A DNA stretch of 64,000 bases, from positions 182,792 to 246,791 of the forward strand of contig DCFW01000027.1 in NCBI GenBank assembly GCA_002315435.1, read 5' to 3'. The notes beneath the pieces were generated by a model, which did no database searches, had not been told where the DNA came from, and was given only the letters and a program-made list of their open reading frames with translations. A program made the position numbers and the translations under genes. This document shows, one piece after another, positions 19,138 to 28,367 of this stretch (the stretch's first letter is position 1; every line of letters begins with the position of its first letter). The DNA comes from Bacteroidales bacterium UBA1794. GTDB lineage: Bacteria; Bacteroidota; Bacteroidia; Bacteroidales; Bacteroidaceae.

Positions 19138-19270
19138 TTATTCCTTATTTATATTTATTTAATAAGCGTTCACACAAAAGAAAGACTTCAATCATTTATG
19201 GCAAAGCATCCGACTGACAAACTTTAATCATTTCCTCACATAACAAGACTATCCCAAACATGAAAAATTC

Positions 19271-19349
19271 ATTCACCATTCACATCCCTTTATTCATGGG
19301 CGTTCCAGGATGAACGAGTGAAGGCTCCACTTCAATATACAGCCTTCAC
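19271..19349 (+). repeat. Dispersed 79-base intergenic repeat, copy 1
   Basis: Aligns without gaps over 79 bases with 60944-61022 (about two thirds identical by eye) and over its first ~56 bases with the reverse complement of 20615-20670, which shares the exact blocks ATTCACCATT and TGAACGAGTGAAGGC. The 3' end folds into a 9-bp hairpin (19318-19326 with 19341-19349, GTGAAGGCT/AGCCTTCAC), which could terminate the leftward acyltransferase ending at 19369. Confidence 0.7.
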
Positions 19350-19368
19350 AATTTTCACTTTACAGGAT

Positions 19369-20310
19369 TCATTCCAATATTTGTTTTTTACCAAAAAAGA
19401 AGATTGATAGATGTATACGATCCATAATATATGAAACAAGGAAACAGCCGGCAATAGAAAAAACAACAGCTACACACATAAAACAAATACCAGTCGGATC
19501 AAACGCAAAAACGGGAATAAATAACTTGGAAAGGATAGTAAAAATAGGAGAAAACAACAAGATAACGAGTGTATTTCTTCCTATATAATTAGTAACATTC
19601 TTCACAGAGGAAGGGATGTAACGATATAAGGCCAGCAAAAGGCTAATAACTAAATAAGTGATAACGACTCCACTTAGTAAGGCTCTATGCAAGTTTTGAG
19701 AATAACAACATAAGACAATGAGTGGAATAACTGAAAGCAACGACGGTTGAAAGAAAGATAGAAAAGTTTTGCTACGTCTTTTAACCCAAACGCCTATCAA
19801 GAAATACATTGCATTTTCAAAAGACAGCAAGTTCAACGGAGAGCATGACACAAGAAACAAGGATAATCCTAAAACAATAAGATTGGACAATTCCGTCTTT
19901 CCTACATCAAGCCTGTATATTACATAATAAAAAACATCACAGATTATAATGGTATGGAAATACCAATAAGGTCCCAAAGGTTCTTTAAATATTTTTTCAA
20001 GTACAATCTTTATATTCAGTCCATCTATATGTTCCCGTATAGGTAAGATGGACGCCATAACCACATAACCTGATTCCATAATGACATATGGGATAAAGAT
20101 CCATAACAACATACGAAAAAAGGATTTAAAATCCTTATTTATATTAACCAAGTATCCGGACAGAATCAAAAAAGCCGACATATGAAAAGTGTATACAAGT
20201 TCCTTTGCATAAGGATATTTATCTCCAAAATACACGAGGTGGAACATAACCATCAAAATAATAAAGATAGATTTTAAGTAATCTAACTCTTGAATTCTAG
20301 TTTTCAGCAT
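19369..20310 (-). CDS. Acyltransferase-3 family membrane protein
   Basis: A 313-residue protein with about 10 membrane helices. The N-terminus reads ELDYLKSIFIILMVMFHLV, then FHMSAFLILSGYLVNI, the hallmark pattern of the acyltransferase-3 (OafA/NodX/WecH-like) family with the conserved His in the first helix. Members O-acylate cell-surface polysaccharides from acyl-CoA. No glycan synthesis genes are adjacent, so the acceptor is unknown. It stands alone, flanked on both sides by inverted copies of a dispersed repeat (19271 and 20670), which suggests it may have moved as a unit or lie in a recombination-prone spot. Confidence 0.85.
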   Translation of the reverse strand: MLKTRIQELDYLKSIFIILMVMFHLVYFGDKYPYAKELVYTFHMSAFLILSGYLVNINKDFKSFFRMLLWIFIPYVIMESGYVVMASILPIREHIDGLNIKIVLEKIFKEPLGPYWYFHTIIICDVFYYVIYRLDVGKTELSNLIVLGLSLFLVSCSPLNLLSFENAMYFLIGVWVKRRSKTFLSFFQPSLLSVIPLIVLCCYSQNLHRALLSGVVITYLVISLLLALYRYIPSSVKNVTNYIGRNTLVILLFSPIFTILSKLFIPVFAFDPTGICFMCVAVVFSIAGCFLVSYIMDRIHLSIFFFGKKQILE

Positions 20311-20422
20311 GTGTTAAAAATAATAATTAAATAAGCATTGTACAAAGATCTAAATTATAAAGTAAATACGCAAATTTTATACAATATTTGATCAAAAATG
20401 ATTACAACCGGACGCTTTTTTT

Positions 20423-20540
20423 GCTATAGCGTTTCGTTCATCTCATAGTTATGAGTTGTTCACCTCGCTTAAGCGAGTTTGTCAGTCCATAACTACGATG
20501 CAGGAAACTCTCAGTTACAAGTAGAGCGGAACGCTATAGC
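20423..20540. other. Structured intergenic element (nested palindromes)
   Basis: Outer arms 20423-20436 (GCTATAGCGTTTCG) and 20527-20540 (CGGAACGCTATAGC) pair over 14 positions with one G-U. Inside are CTCATAGTTATGAG (a self-complementary hairpin), CTCGCTTAAGCGAG (a perfect 14-base palindrome) and CCATAACTAC, which can also pair with ATAGTTATG. No open reading frame covers it. It could be a small structured RNA or a miniature inverted-repeat element; no target duplication was recognised. Confidence 0.55.
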
Positions 20541-20614
20541 GAGTTTTGGTTCTTATTACATTGAAGTGGAGGGATACTAAGGAGCAGTACAAATGAACCC
20601 TTGAGAAAATTTCG

Positions 20615-20670
20615 CGCCTTCACTCGTTCACTCGGAAACCTCGATTGACAAAGGATTGTGAATGGTGAAT
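20615..20670 (-). repeat. Dispersed intergenic repeat, copy 3 (inverted relative to copy 1)
   Basis: Read on the minus strand from 20670 it begins ATTCACCATTCACAATCCTT and later gives TGAACGAGTGAAGGCG, matching copy 1 at the same offsets without gaps. With copy 1 it brackets the acyltransferase gene in inverted orientation. The remaining bases to 21032, upstream of cas6, are AT-rich with no gene or recognisable promoter box. Confidence 0.65.
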
Positions 20671-21032
20671 AATAAAAGCAAGAAATAATTCAATAGAAGA
20701 TACTTCAAAAATAAACTCTTTAAAGTGAAGATCAATTACCCTAGTTCATCACGATCGGATTTTCAGCATGAAATAATATAGTATAGGACTTAATACAAGT
20801 ATTCATTTAATTTTTTTCTCATTTTGTTTTTCTGTTTAATAAAAAACATTTATTTTTATCCAAGATATATAAAATGACATTTATATGAGATTAAAGTTAA
20901 TACAGAACATTGAAAATAAATTATCGGGTAACACTTTACCATTAAATTATCAACATGAACAAACAGCAGTGATATATTATGCAATTCATTTATAATATGT
21001 CTTACTTATATGATTAATTAATAAATATATTC

Positions 21033-21692
21033 ATGAGAATTTACATAAATACAAGTTGTAATACGGAAGAGGTTCCTTTCAATTATCAACAAAAGATGAT
21101 CGGTCTACTTCATAAATGGCTAGGAGAAAACGAGTTGCATGATCTGATATCGCTCTATTCTTTTTCCTGGCTAACGAATGGCAATATTGCTAACAACGGA
21201 TTTTCATTTAAAAATGGAGCCAAATGGTTTATCAGTTTCCATGAAGATAAATACGTTAAACAAGTAATTAGAACTATTCTGAACGACCCAAAGATGTTCT
21301 CTGGATTGAAGGTAGCAGATGTTACTATTCAAGAAGATATAGATTTGAGCAGAATAGAATATTTCAAATTAGCCAGTCCCATACTAATTAAAAGGAAAAA
21401 AGATGATAATATCAAGTTTTATACCTATGAAGATAGTGAGGCTAATGGCTTCTTGATTGAAACGATTCATCATAAGATGCAATTGGCTGGTTTGCCCATG
21501 GATGATTCTTTAGAAATTTCGTTTGACCTGAAATATACAAATAAAAAGATAAAAAAAGTGCAGATTCATGGTATCGACAATAAGTGTAGTATGTGCCCGG
21601 TTATTATAAAAGGGAAAGAAAGTACCAAAGAATTTATTTGGAATGTGGGTCTGGGCAATTCAACAGGTTCCGGGTTTGGATCAATATTTTAA
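21033..21692 (+). CDS. cas6: CRISPR-associated endoribonuclease Cas6 (type I-B)
   Basis: A 219-residue protein, first gene of the cas operon. It cuts the pre-crRNA within each repeat and leaves the 8-base handle ATTGAAAT on every crRNA. The RAMP fold is indicated by the opening MRIYINTSCNTEEVPFNYQQ, the conserved LHKWLG segment and the C-terminal glycine-rich motif GLGNSTGSGFGSIF, the best signature of Cas6. A His in the central FHEDKY stretch is a possible catalytic residue. Eleven bases separate it from cas5. Confidence 0.88.
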   Translation: MRIYINTSCNTEEVPFNYQQKMIGLLHKWLGENELHDLISLYSFSWLTNGNIANNGFSFKNGAKWFISFHEDKYVKQVIRTILNDPKMFSGLKVADVTIQEDIDLSRIEYFKLASPILIKRKKDDNIKFYTYEDSEANGFLIETIHHKMQLAGLPMDDSLEISFDLKYTNKKIKKVQIHGIDNKCSMCPVIIKGKESTKEFIWNVGLGNSTGSGFGSIF

Positions 21693-21703
21693 AAATTAAA
21701 ACA

Positions 21704-22249
21704 ATGTATTATACTGTAAAATATAAAGGACCATTTGGTTATATCAAACCATGGACCGCTGTGAGAGATAGCAAAACTTTCAGTCAGCAGTTTTTAACGC
21801 CATCTATTATAGAGGGAATAAGACAAAAGCTGGAAGTTGGTTCAATCGTCAGACATAAACTGCGGTACTCTTCCATTAGCGTTCAACAAGAACAAACGCA
21901 ACCACGTGGATGGGAAAAAAAATCCAAAACGAAAGAGATGGTTCGTACAGCGTCAATCATTGAACGAGGTGTTATAATTGATCCCGTTTTATACCTTGCT
22001 TTTGATACGGAAGAAGATGCTATTAAGGCGAGTAAACAACATATCTGTTTATGTCGAAATGAAGATGTATTATTCCCCGATGCAGAGATTTATGCAATGA
22101 ACGAAAATGAGTTTAATAGTTTAACAGGCTTTGAACTACACTTTGAAGAAAAAGAAAATTCATTTCTAGTAGGCTTCAATCGTTTTGACAACGCCACACC
22201 TATGTACGGATGGTTGGAGATAACGGGTAAACCGGTATTGGGGTTATGA
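21704..22249 (+). CDS. cas5: Cas5-like Cascade subunit (type I-B)
   Basis: 181 residues from the ATG at 21704; the frame is open earlier but that would overlap cas6. The N-terminus YTVKYKGPFGYIKPW and FLTPSIIEGI corresponds to the Cas5 RAMP opening (G-PF, then the (L)TP-S-I-G loop). It should cap the 5' handle of the crRNA in Cascade. The protein is short for Cas5 and divergent, so the assignment leans on operon position. Its last codon overlaps the cas3 start (ATGA), implying translational coupling. Confidence 0.72.
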   Translation: MYYTVKYKGPFGYIKPWTAVRDSKTFSQQFLTPSIIEGIRQKLEVGSIVRHKLRYSSISVQQEQTQPRGWEKKSKTKEMVRTASIIERGVIIDPVLYLAFDTEEDAIKASKQHICLCRNEDVLFPDAEIYAMNENEFNSLTGFELHFEEKENSFLVGFNRFDNATPMYGWLEITGKPVLGL

Positions 22250-24390
22250 TAAATAAATATGATCATATATTATCCAAAAGTGCGAAAAATGGTGGGACGC
22301 CACTTATCAAGCATCTATCTGAAGTAGCGAAGTTTACAGAAATCATTGCTCGTAATTTAGGATTAGATGTTAATATTGCTCGTAAAGGAGCCCTATTACA
22401 TGATATTGGGAAAGCCAGTCCACTCTTTCAGCAAACTTTGAAAGAACACTATAAACGTCCACCGGGATTTGTGTTTAGACACGAAATAGCTTCTTTGTTC
22501 TTCATTTCTATCATACCTGAAGAAGAAAGAGAACCTGTTATGGAAATGATTGTAGCCCATCATAAATCCATTTTTCAAGACCCTGGAGAGAAAGGACTTT
22601 TAGATTTAATCGATAATGATCCGAATTGTCTTGAGGGGCATTTACAAGGCTTCGAGGAATGGAGCATTGATGCCTTAGGAATATTAGACACCATGGGATT
22701 AACAACAAAGCCGATCTCTTTAGAGCAGGCTAAGAGCAATTTCCAAGAGGCTGTAGATTTTTGTGAATCAAGGCAATATGGTTATTCTATATGGAAAGGA
22801 GCATTAGTTGCTGCTGATCATTTAGCATCTGCACTAGAAGAAAAGATGGATACATTCTCCGGTCATTTATTTACCACTCCGGATTTAAGTTATTATCGTT
22901 CCAGAAAGAATGAATTATATCCTTTATCTATGATCTCTACGGATGATGACCGATCACATACCATAGTAACAGCACCTACAGGTGCCGGGAAAACCGATTT
23001 TCTTATTCGCCGCTGTAATGGACGTATATTTTATACTCTTCCTTTTCAAGCATCTATTAATGCAATGTATGATCGAATTTCTACTGATTTGGAAGGAACG
23101 GGTGCAGATATACGCTTGCTTCATGCGTCATCCAGCATAAAAATAGAAAATGGGAAAATAGAAGAAAAAATATTGCAAAGGCATATTGGTGCTTCAATAA
23201 AAGTTCTCACCCCTCATCAAATGGCGTCGTTGGTTTTTGGAACCAAAGGATATGAAGCGATGATTGCGGATTTAAAAGGTTGCGATGTGATTCTAGATGA
23301 GATACACACTTATTCGGGCACAATACAAGCCATCGTATTAAAGATTGTTGAGATACTATGTAGTTTGGGATGTCGAATACATATAGGGACTGCAACAATG
23401 CCTACTGTATTATATGATCGCATAATGACTGCATTGGGAGGAACCGGCAATGTTTACGAAGTGAAATTACCTCAAAAGATATTAAATACATTTGATAGAC
23501 ATATTGTGCATAAATCCGATACGTTGGAATCATTAGCTAATATATTGGATCAGGCGATCTGTAGCAAGCAGAAGATTTTATTGGTCTGCAATCAAGTAAA
23601 GAGGTCTCAGAATTTATATGACAGATTGGCGGAACAATATCCACAAGTTGATAAGATGCTGGTACATAGTCGCTTTAAAAGAGGAAGAAGAAGCGAATTA
23701 GAAGATCTATTAAGGAATAAATTTAACGTCGGCAATGAAGCATGCATTGTTGTATCCACTCAAGTCTTAGAGGTCAGCCTTGACATCAGTTTTGATCTGA
23801 TGATCACAGAATGTGCTCCGATAGATGCTCTTGTCCAGCGATTCGGAAGAATAAATCGGAAACGTTCCAAAGAAACGATCGGACATTATAAGCCTGTTTA
23901 TGTGTTGCAACCTCCTGAAAAAGAAGGAGAAGCAAGACCCTATCAACTTGAAGTGTTACAACGTACATTCAACATATTGCCGGATGGAGAGATTATTAAA
24001 GAAAGTAATTTGCAACACCTTATTGATGCGGTATATCCAACAGCTCAGTTTATTGATATAGATTGGCATTCGGTTTTCATAAATGGGAAATGGAGAATTA
24101 AAGAGTTATGGCATAATCCTAAATCAGCTCTTTTAGAGGCATTGGATATAGATTCAGTATCGTGTATAGACGAAGCCGATCAGGAAAAGTATGAGTCAAG
24201 TGATTTTGAGGAAATGGTAAAGATGGAAATTCCGGTATCATTCCGTTCAATAGGTTACAATAAATTGAATCATTCAAGAGTCGGATCACATCCATTTATA
24301 ATACCATCCAAAGCCTATGATTACGATTTAGGCTTTCTTTCGGAGTTTGCAAAACCGGAATTTTACGACACCTCATTATGTTTTTTATAA
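22246..24390 (+). CDS. cas3: Cas3 HD nuclease-helicase (type I-B)
   Basis: A 714-residue effector nuclease recruited to Cascade-bound targets. The N-terminal HD domain has LLHDIGKAS near residue 48, FRHEIASLFF and IVAHHKS. The SF2 helicase shows Walker A (TAPTGAGKTDF, near 247), the DEAD-type box as DEIH (VILDEIHTYSG) and late motifs VSTQVLEVSLDIS and QRFGRINRKR. HD and helicase are fused in one chain as usual, and nothing essential appears missing. It overlaps cas5 by 4 bases and precedes cas8 by 13. Confidence 0.95.
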   Translation: MINKYDHILSKSAKNGGTPLIKHLSEVAKFTEIIARNLGLDVNIARKGALLHDIGKASPLFQQTLKEHYKRPPGFVFRHEIASLFFISIIPEEEREPVMEMIVAHHKSIFQDPGEKGLLDLIDNDPNCLEGHLQGFEEWSIDALGILDTMGLTTKPISLEQAKSNFQEAVDFCESRQYGYSIWKGALVAADHLASALEEKMDTFSGHLFTTPDLSYYRSRKNELYPLSMISTDDDRSHTIVTAPTGAGKTDFLIRRCNGRIFYTLPFQASINAMYDRISTDLEGTGADIRLLHASSSIKIENGKIEEKILQRHIGASIKVLTPHQMASLVFGTKGYEAMIADLKGCDVILDEIHTYSGTIQAIVLKIVEILCSLGCRIHIGTATMPTVLYDRIMTALGGTGNVYEVKLPQKILNTFDRHIVHKSDTLESLANILDQAICSKQKILLVCNQVKRSQNLYDRLAEQYPQVDKMLVHSRFKRGRRSELEDLLRNKFNVGNEACIVVSTQVLEVSLDISFDLMITECAPIDALVQRFGRINRKRSKETIGHYKPVYVLQPPEKEGEARPYQLEVLQRTFNILPDGEIIKESNLQHLIDAVYPTAQFIDIDWHSVFINGKWRIKELWHNPKSALLEALDIDSVSCIDEADQEKYESSDFEEMVKMEIPVSFRSIGYNKLNHSRVGSHPFIIPSKAYDYDLGFLSEFAKPEFYDTSLCFL

Positions 24391-24403
24391 AACTTAATTA
24401 ATT

Positions 24404-25699
24404 ATGATAGCAGCAAATATTGGAAAAGTCTTTTTAGATGCTTACAATGAAAAATATAAAAGCAACTATTCTGCTAAAGAATTTTTTATAGAGAAATATT
24501 TTCAATTATTTTTTAATGATGGGAAATATATGCAATGGGTTACCAATTCTCCTTTTGTTCAAGGATTAAAGAAGGGAATTCCTCCAACTGAATCCGAACG
24601 AAAATTGAAATTGGATGCTCTGATAGAAAAAATATCAAAGAATGAAGCGGATGCCAGTATAGCAATAGGATTCCCATCACTTGATACAACAGCTACCACA
24701 TCAGGACAAATCACCAATATGAATCTTCCATTAAAGGAAAACGAAGTATACTTGTCTTGGATCGGTAGCGGTTTGGGAGTTGGCGTACAAAGTGGCTTAT
24801 CATTACTTTTTGATAACAAGCAAATATTATTGGACATATTCCAAGGATGGGAATTCTATAGAGGCTATTTAAACAAAATGCCTGACTTAAGAGGGAATCA
24901 GATTAACACCTGGAACGGACAATGGTTGGCTCATCGATATAATAATCGAACTTATGATGAATTCGATCCGACCGCTTCCTTTTCCCCTTTTTCACCAATT
25001 AAGGGAGGAGGAATGGAAATAAGCACACAATCCTGGCTAAAAGTGATCATCGGTATAGCAAGAATCCATCCTGATTCTGTAATTACTGCTTATGTTTACA
25101 GTCTTGGGCAAACGAATATAACAGTAGGTTTCATTCCCTTTGAGTTGCCCAAAATACGAACTCCATTTGAATTATTCCATAAGTATTTCGGAGAGATTTA
25201 CAAAGAACGTTATGATGATCTTTTCGGCACAGCCTTTGGCTTTACGAAAGTATGCCAAATGGGTGCAGTTGGGGTTAATGCACTAGAACCTAAAGGTTTT
25301 CGGGATTGCTTGGACAAAGGCACTATACCGAAATACAACGAGAAAGATGAAGAAAAAAAATTAAGTTTTAATACATATCAAATTTGGTTATTATCTATGT
25401 TAAACAATGAACAATTATGGGAAAAGTCACTACATATAGCGACTCTCCTAAATACGTATTCCACTTGTGACAAGAATGCAAAAAAGACGAAGAGTCAGCA
25501 AGTGACCAACTTATTAGGTTCTGTGAATAAAAGGCAATTCATTGAAGGACTAACCACCATTGTAAAGAATATTGAAGATCCAGAAACATTGCAATCATTC
25601 ATCGAAATAGCATCGTCTATAAATGCAATGCCGATAGACAATGTGCCTTACTTTCTGACATTGATCAGATTCCAATATGCAGTAGTAAATAAATCATAA
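24404..25699 (+). CDS. cas8b: Probable Cas8b large subunit of Cascade (type I-B)
   Basis: A 431-residue protein without motifs I can name for certain. It is assigned from its place between cas3 and cas7, its size and the absence of any other large-subunit candidate. The N-terminus (VFLDAYNEKYKSNYSAKEFF) and the IGSGLGVGVQSGLSLLF segment are distinctive. Cas8 recognises the PAM and recruits Cas3, and in many I-B systems its C-terminus supplies the small subunit. It is shorter than classical Cas8b proteins, so it may be a compact variant. Confidence 0.65.
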   Translation: MIAANIGKVFLDAYNEKYKSNYSAKEFFIEKYFQLFFNDGKYMQWVTNSPFVQGLKKGIPPTESERKLKLDALIEKISKNEADASIAIGFPSLDTTATTSGQITNMNLPLKENEVYLSWIGSGLGVGVQSGLSLLFDNKQILLDIFQGWEFYRGYLNKMPDLRGNQINTWNGQWLAHRYNNRTYDEFDPTASFSPFSPIKGGGMEISTQSWLKVIIGIARIHPDSVITAYVYSLGQTNITVGFIPFELPKIRTPFELFHKYFGEIYKERYDDLFGTAFGFTKVCQMGAVGVNALEPKGFRDCLDKGTIPKYNEKDEEKKLSFNTYQIWLLSMLNNEQLWEKSLHIATLLNTYSTCDKNAKKTKSQQVTNLLGSVNKRQFIEGLTTIVKNIEDPETLQSFIEIASSINAMPIDNVPYFLTLIRFQYAVVNKS

Positions 25700-25710
25700 A
25701 ACGTAAAAAT

Positions 25711-26757
25711 ATGAATCCTTACATTTATCTTAGAGTGCTTAAGCACGCTGATCATACCGTATTTTGTGTACAAGATGGTCAAAAATCTTATTATGATCCG
25801 ATTTTTAATAAATCTGTCGCATATTCAAGCGGACAACAGGTTAAACGCTCTATACTTGAAGCTTTAACCTCTAACCTCAATGTACCTCTAGCTCCTATTA
25901 CGTTCAACTATAATATAACGAATAAAGAAGAGCTTGAAAACAAAGAACCTTGGTCTCCTTGCGACCCTGCTTATGTAGATCAATTGCTTGGTGGTTGGAT
26001 GCGTGCCGGTGATGGAATAACAGTAAAGAGAAGAAGTCCATTGTCCATTTCAGCGATGAGACCATTGCATCCTTTATTAGCAAGCATGGACAAAGAAAAT
26101 CTAACATTTGATCGTAGTGACAAGCCGGATAGAAATCCTGTGAATGTAAGATTAGGCAATAAACTATTGAATGAAGAAGAGATAGAGGATTTTCTATCTT
26201 CAAAGAATAGAACATTACCTCGTAGAAATTGGATTCCGGATAATGCACGTACCAGCGGATTATTTATATATGATGTTGCAATAGATCTTAGAACTCTATT
26301 CTCCGTATCCACCAACCAACACGAACCTGAACTTTCTAAAGAAAAGATAGAAGAGTTGAAATCAAAAGGTTGGATTGAAAGCCAAAATGTTTTCGGCAAG
26401 TGCATTGTCATGCCGAAGGAAGAACGTGAAAAAATCATTCCTGCCCTTGCAAATGCATTATTAAATTGGAGAATTACGTCTAATCAAGCCCGTACATTCA
26501 GCTTAATGGAAACATTGACCATTGCGATCAGTGATAACGCCAATACATTAGCAGGAGCTATTCGCGCAAAATTAATCGACGATGGGGAAAAGCCTAAAGC
26601 AAAACCGATTCTTGATGAAACAGCGGGAGCTGATCTATTTGTCACGCTACCCTGTTCAAACTATATTGTAACAGTGAATGAAAGTGCAGATGCCATAACA
26701 ATGGCCGAAGAGAAACTCAAAAGTTTGATGAACTCATTCGATTATGTAAATCAATAA
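25711..26757 (+). CDS. cas7: Cas7 backbone subunit (type I-B)
   Basis: A 348-residue RAMP protein that would coat the spacer part of the crRNA. Indicators are YSSGQQVKRSILEAL near the N-terminus, matching the G-x-Q-x-(K/R)-x-x-(I/L) element of Cst2/DevR-like Cas7, ARTSGLFIYDVAIDL in the middle, and the ARTFSLMETLTIAIS stretch. It starts 11 bases after cas8. A hairpin separates it from the adaptation genes downstream. Confidence 0.8.
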   Translation: MNPYIYLRVLKHADHTVFCVQDGQKSYYDPIFNKSVAYSSGQQVKRSILEALTSNLNVPLAPITFNYNITNKEELENKEPWSPCDPAYVDQLLGGWMRAGDGITVKRRSPLSISAMRPLHPLLASMDKENLTFDRSDKPDRNPVNVRLGNKLLNEEEIEDFLSSKNRTLPRRNWIPDNARTSGLFIYDVAIDLRTLFSVSTNQHEPELSKEKIEELKSKGWIESQNVFGKCIVMPKEEREKIIPALANALLNWRITSNQARTFSLMETLTIAISDNANTLAGAIRAKLIDDGEKPKAKPILDETAGADLFVTLPCSNYIVTVNESADAITMAEEKLKSLMNSFDYVNQ

Positions 26758-26766
26758 TTTACCTTG

Positions 26767-26807
26767 AAGGAGAAAGATATTTCATGCAAGTGAATGCCTT
26801 TCTCCTT
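26767..26807 (+). terminator. Intra-operon hairpin between cas7 and cas4
   Basis: Perfect 10-bp stem AAGGAGAAAG (26767-26776) with CTTTCTCCTT (26798-26807), 9 bases after the cas7 stop and 38 before the cas4 ATG. The tail is ATTTGAAT rather than a run of T, so it is more likely an attenuator or RNA-stability element than a full terminator. It divides the interference genes from the adaptation genes. Confidence 0.55.
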
Positions 26808-26844
26808 ATTTGAATATAATAATGTATATCTCTTATCTAAACTT

Positions 26845-27357
26845 ATGCAAATAACCGGCACTCATTTTAATTATTATCAAATTTGCAAAAGGAAGCTTTG
26901 GCTTTTTGCAAATGGCATCAATATGGAACAAACTTCAGACTTGGTATATGAAGGTCAACTGATCCATGAAGAATCTTATCCACAACGTTCTACTAAATAT
27001 GAAGAGGTTGCATTGGATGGAATAAAGGTCGATTTTTATGATGCACGAAACAAAGTTATCCATGAAATAAAGAAATCTAATAAAGTAGAGAAAGCACATG
27101 AATGGCAATTAAAGTACTATTTATATGTTTTTGAACAAAACGGCATCTTGGGTGTAAAAGGAATCTTGGAGTATCCTGTACTTCGGAAAACTAATGAAAT
27201 TATCTTGACAGATATTGATAGAGAAAATATACTAGAAATTAAAAAGTATATTCAATGCATTATTGAAGCAAACGAATGTCCGCCATTAGAAAAAATGCAA
27301 ATCTGTAAAAAGTGCAGCTATTATGAATTTTGTTATAGTAAGGAGGAAGATATATGA
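26845..27357 (+). CDS. cas4: Cas4 exonuclease (type I-B adaptation)
   Basis: 170 residues from the ATG at 26845, which gives the standard Cas4 opening MQITGTHFNYYQICKRKLWLF; an earlier in-frame ATG at 26794 falls in the hairpin. Cas4 trims prespacers and selects the PAM end. The single N-terminal Cys (ICKRK) and the C-terminal cluster CKKCSYYEFC hold the 4Fe-4S centre; the nuclease core is visible in VDFYDARNKVIHEIKKS and EWQLKYYLYVF. It overlaps cas1 by 4 bases (ATGA). Confidence 0.93.
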   Translation: MQITGTHFNYYQICKRKLWLFANGINMEQTSDLVYEGQLIHEESYPQRSTKYEEVALDGIKVDFYDARNKVIHEIKKSNKVEKAHEWQLKYYLYVFEQNGILGVKGILEYPVLRKTNEIILTDIDRENILEIKKYIQCIIEANECPPLEKMQICKKCSYYEFCYSKEEDI

Positions 27358-28364
27358 AAAAAACATATTACCTGTTTAATCCCGGTTCGCTTGAGAGAAA
27401 AGACAACACACTTAAATTCACCCCTATATCTGATGCTGAACATCAGACATCAGGTTCTCCCCGCTATTTACCGGTAGAAGATATCAATGAGTTTTATGTC
27501 TTCGGATCATTAAATGCAAACAGTGCATTATTTAATTTTCTAGGTCAAAAGGATATAGCTTTACATTTCTTTGATTACTATGAAAATTACACGGGATCGT
27601 TTATGCCTCGTGATGGATTGTTATCCGGACGTATGCTGTTGGCACAAACGTCAGCGTATAACAATAAGAAAAAACGTATTATTATTGCGCAAAAATTTAT
27701 AGAAGGAGCCGTATTCAATATGCTCAAAAATCTTCAATATTATAACAGGAGGGGCAAAGTTATGGATGACATTATGGATATAATGAAAGCATTATCAACC
27801 AAAATACCGGAAACGAATTCTGTAGAAGAACTAATGGGTATTGAAGGTATGATAAGGCAAACATATTATGATGCATTTAATCTCATCTTAAATGATTTTG
27901 AGATGGGAAACCGTACAAAACAACCTCCGAGAAATGAAGTGAATGCACTTATTTCATTCGGTAATATGATATGTTACACTATTTGCTTGCGTGCCATTCA
28001 TCAAACTCAACTTAACCCAACAATTAGTTATCTCCATACCCCAGGAGAAAGAAGATATTCTTTAGCGTTGGACGTTGCTGAAATATTTAAACCAATTATT
28101 GTAGATAGAGTTATATTTAAGGTCTTAAATAAGAAAGAGATACAAGCAAAACATTTTGATAAAAAGATGAATAAATGTTTGCTAAATCAGGAAGGAAAAA
28201 AGATCTTTGTAAAAGCATTAGAAGATCGGCTTCAAGAAACCATTCAACATAGGAGCTTAAAACGTAATGTCAGCTATAGGCATCTCGTTAAATTAGAATG
28301 CTATAAATTGGCAAAGCATCTCTTAGAGATTGAAGAATATAAACCTTTTAAAATGTATTGGTAG
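27354..28364 (+). CDS. cas1: Cas1 integrase (type I-B)
   Basis: A 336-residue CRISPR integrase that inserts spacers at the leader end. The metal-binding residues sit in ELMGIEGMIR (Glu), SYLHTPGERRYSLALDVAEIF (His and Asp) and the FKPIIVDRVIF stretch that follows. The N-terminal dimer domain begins YYLFNPGSLERKDNTL. It overlaps cas4 by 4 bases and precedes cas2 by 3, so the adaptation genes are translationally coupled. The gene is intact, so acquisition should be possible. Confidence 0.96.
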   Translation: MKKTYYLFNPGSLERKDNTLKFTPISDAEHQTSGSPRYLPVEDINEFYVFGSLNANSALFNFLGQKDIALHFFDYYENYTGSFMPRDGLLSGRMLLAQTSAYNNKKKRIIIAQKFIEGAVFNMLKNLQYYNRRGKVMDDIMDIMKALSTKIPETNSVEELMGIEGMIRQTYYDAFNLILNDFEMGNRTKQPPRNEVNALISFGNMICYTICLRAIHQTQLNPTISYLHTPGERRYSLALDVAEIFKPIIVDRVIFKVLNKKEIQAKHFDKKMNKCLLNQEGKKIFVKALEDRLQETIQHRSLKRNVSYRHLVKLECYKLAKHLLEIEEYKPFKMYW

Positions 28365-28367
28365 CCT

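Noticed and set aside
17693..21032. A prophage or integrative element around the VapE-like gene
   Set aside because: No integrase, capsid, terminase, relaxase, tRNA target or direct-repeat attachment site is visible, so only an orphan gene is claimed.
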